Shown here in pieces: positions 15,882 to 19,103 of a DNA stretch of 19,103 nt. The notes beneath the pieces are model-generated. The model saw only the letters and a list, made by a program, of their open reading frames with translations, did not search any database and was not told where the DNA came from. How positions within the stretch are numbered: the stretch's first letter is position 1; every line of letters begins with the position of its first letter. The position numbers were made by a program, and so were the translations under genes. This DNA comes from Candidatus Thorarchaeota archaeon MP11T_1. Lineage in GTDB: Archaea; Asgardarchaeota; Thorarchaeia; Thorarchaeales; Thorarchaeaceae. The stretch lies in the NCBI GenBank assembly GCA_002825515.1, contig PJET01000129.1, forward strand, positions 1-19,103, written 5' to 3'.

Positions 15882-16988
15882 CTCTTTGAAATCTCCGGGA
15901 GGAGGAGGTATATAATCACTTCTTGATGGGGGTTCATCCCCTGGAGGTGGTGGTATATGTTCACGAATTGGTGCAGGAGGTTCTTCAGGCAGAGGCTCAA
16001 ATTCTGGTTCAATATCTAATTCATCTTCCTCTTCAACTCGAGATTCTGAAGATGTTACCGAAGCTTGATCTACCATGAGCAACTCACGATCTACCAAGGC
16101 TAATACCTGACTGCGAATGTAGTTGGGTGAATTCACCATATCAGGGACATCAAATTTGGTTGTAAGATAGTTCATCATGGAAAGAGTTGCTCTCTCTTTA
16201 AACGCCATGAAGACAAGTGTGAAATTAAGAACAATTGCGAAAAGAGGACCAAGTGGGACTATTATAATGAAGATAGGAACCCATGGCGCTTCAAGTCCAA
16301 CATTCATGGTAAGCTCTAGCCAAACCAGAATGATATCCACACCTGCAAAGAACTCTAGAATATCTTCCACATCATCTCCGACATTACTGAGAGACCTATC
16401 TCTAGTATCTAAATGAAACAATCCAGAATCTTTCATTAACCAAGGACCAAAATAAAGTAACATTATCGTGAGTGGTAGAATAGCAATACTAGCAATCATT
16501 AACATAGTGCCTATAAAAATCAAGCCACCAGTGTCCAATTCAACCATTAGTTCGAACCCAAGAAGGGTAAGTGCAATTCCAACAATGAGCACTGAGCCAT
16601 AGATAGATCTTCTAAACACAGTCCCCAAATTCTCATCTTCCGGTTCTGGAGATAAGTAATAGTCACCAGTATTATGTTTTGCACGTCTGTGAATTCGTAA
16701 TGGTAAACTTACTATGCGAGGCCATTTTACAATGATGGCACATAGCAAGACTGCTAGAATTATTGATCCAACTGAAGCAGCTAACATATACATCGTGTAT
16801 GGAACAAATCGAGAGGTATCAAAACTGTATACACCTGAGAGATTCAACAGAGAGAGCAAACCCCATGTTGAAGCTAGCATGATTAATGTTGATGCGGCAA
16901 GTCCGAGAATTATTTTGCCTGTACTAAGACTCTCAACCTCATCGAATATTTGCTTATACGGACTGGTTTGTTTCTTTGCTGTTTTCAT
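15858..16988 (-). CDS. Multi-pass membrane protein with acidic polyproline C-terminal tail
   Basis: I do not recognise the family. From the ATG at 16988 the protein has 376 residues (387 from a GTG at 17021). About five clear hydrophobic helices occur, near GKIILGLAASTLIMLAS, YTMYMLAASVGSIILAVLL, YGSVLIVGIALTLLGFEL, GGLIFIGTMLMIASIAILP and WVPIFIIIVPLGPLFAIVL; a weaker sixth is FFAGVDIILVWLEL. After the last helix come about 50 polar residues, then an acidic tail rich in Glu/Asp/Pro with a duplicated motif IPPPPGD (two copies 15 residues apart) ending in LEDDD. Such polyproline tails are typical ligands of profilin, EVH1 or SH3-type domains in eukaryotes. The gene is divergent from a second proline-rich gene and overlaps the thiamine ATPase gene tail-to-tail. 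Confidence 0.82.
   Translation of the reverse strand: MKTAKKQTSPYKQIFDEVESLSTGKIILGLAASTLIMLASTWGLLSLLNLSGVYSFDTSRFVPYTMYMLAASVGSIILAVLLCAIIVKWPRIVSLPLRIHRRAKHNTGDYYLSPEPEDENLGTVFRRSIYGSVLIVGIALTLLGFELMVELDTGGLIFIGTMLMIASIAILPLTIMLLYFGPWLMKDSGLFHLDTRDRSLSNVGDDVEDILEFFAGVDIILVWLELTMNVGLEAPWVPIFIIIVPLGPLFAIVLNFTLVFMAFKERATLSMMNYLTTKFDVPDMVNSPNYIRSQVLALVDRELLMVDQASVTSSESRVEEEDELDIEPEFEPLPEEPPAPIREHIPPPPGDEPPSRSDYIPPPPGDFKESALEDDD
15892..15960 (-). repeat. Short duplicated IPPPPGD-coding repeat
   Basis: Two copies of a segment coding for IPPPPGD lie about 45 bases apart on the minus strand inside the tail of the membrane-protein gene. They suggest a local duplication of a short proline motif. 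Confidence 0.55.
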
Positions 16989-17173
16989 TTTCAGCAACCG
17001 AATTTTATTGGCGGACCTCACTCATAAGCGTTATTCACACTTATTGGAGTCATATTCTGTCATAATATCTAACACAATAACAATCATATACCACAAAAAA
17101 GGAATAACGATTACGCTGGCTAGATACATAGATATCCAGCATTGCATGTTCAACAATTGCGTAGTGATCGATC

Positions 17174-18094
17174 ATGGTAGTTGGCTACGAGGTTTTGGAA
17201 GATGGAACCCTAAACGAGGTTGAATTGACAAAAGATGATCTTGATTCGACAAAAGTAGTATGCGTTGTCGACGATGAAACAAAGAGCATCTATCTTTGGA
17301 AAGGGACTCAAGCTGGTATCAGAAGGAAGTTTATTGGTGCAAGAGTTGCGACCAATTTAAGGACCGAGTACGGTTTCCACTTCAAAGTACGACCCCTCGA
17401 TGAAGGAGAAGAACCACCTACATTTTTCACCGCCTTGGATGGAACTACAGCAGCAGAAAGAGTATTGAAACCCGGTGAGCCAGCACCACCACCTAAACCT
17501 CCAACACCAAAGACTGAAACAGCTAAAGAACCAACCCCAATAGCCTCCGCACCTCCCAAGCCGGAAGCTGAGGAAGTAAAGCCTCCACCAATATCTACTT
17601 CAGCCCCTCCACCTAAACCACCAATAACAGCCCCTAGGTCAACTCCTTCGACTTCAACAAGACCAACTACGGTTGCAGCTCCATCTGCAGAAATCCAAGC
17701 GATGATAAGTGAGCTGGAAACTGTAGATCCACCGGAGGGTTATGAAAGGGAGTTATTGATTGTCTATAATGAACTATTCACAGTTGCAGAGCACAAGATT
17801 ACTGTGTTTGGACAGGAGAAAGTGGAGAGAAAGTTTGAGAAAGTAAGAGATCCACCAGAAGGTACTTTCATGGCAGAGGGCTTCATCCCTCGAGTCATTG
17901 TAAAAGATGGAAGGGTGCTGGGAATTGAACTATTGAAAGGAACGCCAGACGCCATCCTCAGCCCCATAAAAGCAGAGATGAAAGAGCGTCTTGGAGACTT
18001 GATTAGTTTCTTTAGATCAGAACTTGAAGAAGAATCAGAAGCTGATGCAAAGAAGAAAGGCAAAACAAAAGGCAAGAAGCTAGTTGCGAAATAA
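17174..18094 (+). CDS. Gelsolin-like domain protein with proline-rich linker and unknown C-terminal domain
   Basis: The 306-residue protein has an N-terminal gelsolin-type repeat (about residues 5-90): VVCVVDDETKSIYLWKG (the D-x-x-x-x-I-Y-x-W-x-G core), a helix with Arg, Lys and Ala residues (GIRRKFIGARVATNL), and DEGEEPPTFFTAL, the usual end of a gelsolin unit. A linker of about 75 residues follows (98-172) with Ala-Pro-Pro-Pro-Lys-Pro-Pro twice (104-110, 144-150). The C-terminal domain (about 173-282) is unrecognised; it contains VDPPEG and RDPPEG 41 residues apart and ends in a highly basic Lys tail (293-302). I recall gelsolin/proline-rich proteins from Asgard archaea that act on actin; membership here is inferred. 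ATG at 17174 follows GTGATC four bases upstream. It heads a likely operon with two roadblock/longin-like genes. Confidence 0.75.
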   Translation: MVVGYEVLEDGTLNEVELTKDDLDSTKVVCVVDDETKSIYLWKGTQAGIRRKFIGARVATNLRTEYGFHFKVRPLDEGEEPPTFFTALDGTTAAERVLKPGEPAPPPKPPTPKTETAKEPTPIASAPPKPEAEEVKPPPISTSAPPPKPPITAPRSTPSTSTRPTTVAAPSAEIQAMISELETVDPPEGYERELLIVYNELFTVAEHKITVFGQEKVERKFEKVRDPPEGTFMAEGFIPRVIVKDGRVLGIELLKGTPDAILSPIKAEMKERLGDLISFFRSELEEESEADAKKKGKTKGKKLVAK

Positions 18095-18135
18095 ATCTGA
18101 AAAACTAAAATTGCGATAATAAAGAGGTAAACTAA

Positions 18136-18525
18136 ATGTCATCTCATCTCGATCCTGCAAAGGAAAAGGAACTTGTAGAGCTATTGATGGGTCTCACTAA
18201 TTATGCTGACCTTGATGCGATAGCTGTTGTGAGCAAACAGGGAGTGAAGCTCGCCTATTTTGCTACTGAAGACTCTGAGGCAGACCCAGATTTGATGGCT
18301 GCAGTCAGTGCGGCACTTTTAATGACTGGAGATATGGCTGCAAGTAAACTTGAGCTGAGTGATCTCTACGAGGTTGTTGTTCGTGGAAAGGATGGCTTCG
18401 TAGTTCTCTCGCATGCTGGTGAATTCTTGCTTATGGGTTCAGCCAAAGACTTGACGTCAATGGGTCTAGCTGTGACTCAGATGCGGAAATACGCTAAGGA
18501 AGTAGGAGAGCTTTTAGGCCAGTAA
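18136..18525 (+). CDS. Roadblock/LC7 domain protein (MglB-like)
   Basis: The 129-residue protein is a single Roadblock/LC7 domain: helix with ELVELLMGLTNYADLDAIAVVS, then KQGVKLAYFAT, then DPDLMAAVSAALLMTGDM, YEVVVRGKDGFVVLSHAGE, FLLMGSAKDLTSMGLAVTQM. Such small domains dimerise and bind Ras-like GTPases: MglB is the GAP of MglA in bacteria, and LC7 binds dynein in eukaryotes. Asgard archaea encode many free copies. The ATG at 18136 has GAGGT about eight bases upstream. It lies 41 bases after the gelsolin-like gene on the same strand, so both are probably transcribed together. No small GTPase gene is present in the window; the partner must be elsewhere. Confidence 0.92.
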   Translation: MSSHLDPAKEKELVELLMGLTNYADLDAIAVVSKQGVKLAYFATEDSEADPDLMAAVSAALLMTGDMAASKLELSDLYEVVVRGKDGFVVLSHAGEFLLMGSAKDLTSMGLAVTQMRKYAKEVGELLGQ

Positions 18526-18530
18526 ATCTG

Positions 18531-18541
18531 CACCTTTTTCT
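18531..18541 (+). terminator. Weak T-run after the Roadblock gene
   Basis: CACCTTTTTCT follows the TAA of the Roadblock gene. A five-T run can terminate archaeal transcription partially, but no stem-loop is visible, and the next gene might be read through. Confidence 0.2.
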
Positions 18542-18613
18542 AGTTCGTACAAGGTATCCATATTACAGGGCACCATCAACAATATGCCAGAGTAAGAGCT
18601 GGTTGTAGCGAAT

Positions 18614-19015
18614 GTGAAGGGCATAATTGTGTTTGATGAAGCTGGCATTCGTCAGGCTTCAGTGGGTCTTGAAAATATAAGAGTCAATCAAGAGTTGTTT
18701 GGCTCGTTTATGTCAGCAATCCAACTATATGCCCAGAGGTCCATTGGAAGTGAAATGAAGGGTCTCACCTATAGTAGTGTTCGGTTGATGATGGGAAGGG
18801 CTGGAGAGAACTATGTTGTAACCCTCCATTCAGTAGATGATCCAGATGCAGAATGGAATCATCGAGCGACGTTAAGAGTTGTTGAGGGAAACGGCTTCAG
18901 ACTAAACAATCAATATTTGGAAATTCTCAAAGAACTCCTTACCGAAGAAAAACTTTCCATTGATGAGGCTGCAACTTTGACAATGATGAAACGAAATAAC
19001 ACCTACAGTTCATAA
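18614..19015 (+). CDS. Longin/roadblock-like small protein of Asgard type
   Basis: The 133-residue protein opens directly with a strand and turn, GIIVFDEAGIRQASVGLEN, followed by a helix that starts LFGSFMSAIQLYAQRSIG, then MKGLTYSSVRLMMGRAGENYVVTLHSVDDP, a long helix, and a C-terminal helical region. This pattern (short N-terminal IIVFD-x-x-G-I strand and SGF-type helix) resembles the longin/roadblock-fold sensor-like domains that are common around small GTPase genes in Asgard genomes. The exact family is not certain. The start is GTG (18614); an ATG two bases earlier (18612) runs straight into TGA in another frame and cannot be the start. The 88-base gap to the Roadblock gene has no other gene in it. 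Confidence 0.7.
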   Translation: MKGIIVFDEAGIRQASVGLENIRVNQELFGSFMSAIQLYAQRSIGSEMKGLTYSSVRLMMGRAGENYVVTLHSVDDPDAEWNHRATLRVVEGNGFRLNNQYLEILKELLTEEKLSIDEAATLTMMKRNNTYSS

Positions 19016-19045
19016 TTATTCTTATTCAGCTCATTCGAAAGTGAA

Positions 19046-19102
19046 CTAATCAACGATATTGCTTAATAGGTGTGCAGATTCCAAATCTCTTGGTGTTGCA
19101 TG
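19046..19102 (-). CDS. Possible C-terminal fragment of a minus-strand gene (partial)
   Basis: A minus-strand frame is open from the window edge to TAG at 19046-19048 and reads HATPRDLESAHLLSNIVD, an amphipathic, protein-like end. Another minus frame is also open to a TGA at 19050-19052. Neither can be confirmed without the sequence to the right. Confidence 0.2.
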   Translation of the reverse strand, partial: HATPRDLESAHLLSNIVD

Positions 19103-19103
19103 G

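Noticed and set aside
19060..19103. Sequence around AGATTCCAAATCT resembling a tRNA-Trp anticodon arm with CCA
   Set aside because: No D-arm or acceptor pairing can be built upstream, the surroundings are AT-rich, and the anticodon stem has a mismatch. The window ends too soon for a T-arm to be seen.
1..19103. CRISPR arrays, insertion sequences and attachment sites
   Set aside because: No direct-repeat/spacer pattern, transposase or integrase motif, or terminal inverted repeats were seen on either strand.

Overview
The window comes from an archaeon, most likely an Asgard archaeon, and Thorarchaeota-like lineages fit best. Three things point there: a gelsolin-type domain on a proline-rich protein, a Roadblock/LC7 protein and a longin/roadblock-like small protein side by side at the right end; archaeal families such as the ThiN-domain regulator ThiR, the HTH-ACT regulator and MEMO; and archaeal-style promoters and GGTG-type ribosome binding sites. 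Base composition is moderately AT-rich, coding is dense, and several genes appear to use TTG or GTG starts. No rRNA, tRNA, IS element, CRISPR array or phage gene was seen, and no gene-free stretch exceeds 300 bases.

Left part (1-7702). After a possible 3' end of an unknown gene and a MEMO-family gene on the + strand, six minus-strand genes run leftwards from 7702: a glycyl radical enzyme, its radical-SAM activase, a double split-barrel flavin-type protein, a GNAT acetyltransferase, an HTH-ACT regulator and an MFS transporter. The first three are joined by a 1-base and a 17-base overlap, and the remaining gaps are short (46, 18 and about 64 bases), so this looks like one transcription unit for an anaerobic radical pathway whose substrate cannot be read from the sequence. 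The activase has an Asp in place of one Cys in its first ferredoxin-type cluster motif.

Middle (7703-11961). A divergent promoter region leads into a large secreted or membrane-anchored surface protein built of about six Ig-like repeats with about 26 N-glycosylation sequons and three C-terminal membrane segments. It abuts, with no spacer, a convergent tandem-GNAT protein. Upstream of that lies ThiR, an HTH plus ThiN-domain thiamine regulator.

Thiamine locus (11962-15881). ThiR is divergent from a three-gene ABC importer (binding protein, two-domain permease, ATPase) that closely fits the thiamine ThiB-ThiP-ThiQ type. The 85-base gap between them holds a perfect 15-base palindrome plus a third half-site. 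These overlap TATA-like elements for both directions, giving a simple model of thiamine-responsive repression of both genes.

Right end (15858-19103). A minus-strand membrane protein with an acidic, polyproline cytoplasmic-type tail overlaps the thiamine ATPase gene tail-to-tail by 24 bases. Divergent from it is a probable cluster of gelsolin-like/proline-rich protein, Roadblock protein and longin-like protein. These look like parts of an Asgard cytoskeleton or small-GTPase regulatory module; the two neighbouring polyproline proteins suggest profilin-type partners, which is inference.
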